DNA of 64,000 bases, taken from NCBI GenBank assembly GCA_023957115.1, contig JAMLHN010000013.1:1-64000 (forward strand). Reading direction: 5' to 3'. The DNA is from Thermomicrobiales bacterium (GTDB taxonomy: Bacteria > Chloroflexota > Chloroflexia > Thermomicrobiales > UBA6265). The notes beneath the pieces are model-generated. The model made no database searches. It was not told the origin of the DNA and was given only the letters and a program-made list of their open reading frames with translations. Made by a program: the position numbers and the translations under genes. This document shows positions 63,703 through 64,000 of this stretch, piece after piece; position 1 is the stretch's first letter, and each line of letters starts with the position of its first letter.

Positions 63703-64000
63703 CTACATCTTGGCCAACACGAGCGACACATTGTGCCCGCCAAACCCCATGGAGTTCGACATGACCGCTGAGATGTCGAGCGGGCGCTTGGCGTTCGGGA
63801 TGTAGTCGAGATCGCAATCCGGGTCGGGGGTTTCGTAGTTGATCGTTGGCGGGGCGATCTGGTCACGAATGGCCAGCACGGAAATTGCCGCTTCCAACGC
63901 GCCGGCCGCACCCAGCAAGTGCCCGGTCATCGACTTGGTCGAGCTGATGGGGAGCGAAGCGGCAAATTCACCGAACGCGCCCTTGATCGACTGGGTCTCG
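63703..64000 (-). CDS. fabF: Beta-ketoacyl-ACP synthase II, 5' part beyond the window edge
   Basis: About 98 C-terminal residues are visible, read up to the stop at 63703. Elongates fatty-acyl-ACP chains by condensation with malonyl-ACP. The catalytic Lys segment [15 protein letters not shown] and the second catalytic His segment [16 protein letters not shown] are diagnostic; the nucleophilic Cys lies outside the window. [19 protein letters not shown] is typical of FabF rather than FabB or FabH. Confidence 0.94.
   Translation of the reverse strand, partial: ETQSIKGAFGEFAASLPISSTKSMTGHLLGAAGALEAAISVLAIRDQIAPPTINYETPDPDCDLDYIPNAKRPLDISAVMSNSMGFGGHNVSLVLAKM

Overview
The window reads as a chromosomal segment of a high-GC bacterium, most likely a member of the Chloroflexota close to the Thermomicrobia. 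This rests on gene content rather than on a marker tree: cyanophycin synthetase and cyanophycinase, an F420-type luciferase-like oxidoreductase, a fused homocysteine methyltransferase/methylenetetrahydrofolate reductase, LarB, an RG-rich Rho, an Arg-type EF-P, a long SRP RNA with an Alu domain, and exported proteins whose mature end begins QDA..TP. GTG and TTG starts are frequent. There is no rRNA, tRNA, CRISPR array, transposase or prophage. Gene order and codon use look like uniform core genome.

Layout. 1-12.4 kb: the end of gcvPB, leuS, a CPA1 Na+/H+ antiporter, a cphB-cphA cyanophycin operon, an LLM oxidoreductase, and a folate/methionine fusion enzyme. 12.7-14.7 kb: an exported PQQ-type beta-propeller fused to a type-1 copper domain. 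15-20.6 kb: rplS with an unusual acidic tail, then rnhB, yraN, moaB, hisS, a PIG-L deacetylase and a galactokinase-like kinase. 20.6-24.5 kb: moaA with a 2-hydroxyacid dehydrogenase, a dUTPase-like gene, a small Cys-rich protein, a ferredoxin gene with three apparent frameshifts, and the SRP RNA. 24.5-34.6 kb: sdhA-sdhB with an unfamiliar membrane protein, an M20 peptidase, a DinG-type helicase, glpX and rho. 34.7-45.1 kb: a tight eleven-gene minus-strand run (uvrB, secreted protein, aroQ, pepQ, efp, accB, xseA, xseB, an AIR-synthase-like protein, glycosylasparaginase, HTH_42 protein). 45.3-51.2 kb: a degenerate Nudix protein, then a spermidine-synthase-like membrane protein, pgeF, yggS and a YycJ-type hydrolase, and finally two unassigned genes. 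51.4-56.4 kb: a Tat component, tgt, acpS, nnrD, a CBS protein and alr. 56.5-64 kb: pth, a 3-hydroxyacyl-CoA dehydrogenase, a B12-binding protein and meaB, facing yebC, ruvC, tlyA and larB; then the main sigma factor and the end of fabF.

Neighbouring genes are often coupled by 4-base ATGA or GTGA overlaps, so most of the window is a set of translationally coupled operons. Sigma-70-type promoters with 17-base spacers are visible for sdhA, rho, the HTH gene at 50.6 kb, yebC and sigA. The functional themes are translation (leuS, hisS, rplS, efp, pth, tgt, SRP RNA), DNA repair (uvrB, ruvC, xseAB, dinG), central carbon and folate metabolism, and cyanophycin storage.

No clear new defence or mobile system is visible. 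The points most worth a second look are: the quinoprotein-cupredoxin fusion; the acidic L19 tail; the Nudix and dUTPase-like proteins that lack expected catalytic glutamates; the sdhB-coupled membrane protein; the HTH gene with a near-consensus promoter and two upstream palindromes; the terminator-like hairpin in the sigA leader; and a cluster of probable single-base losses at 23.8-24.7 kb.
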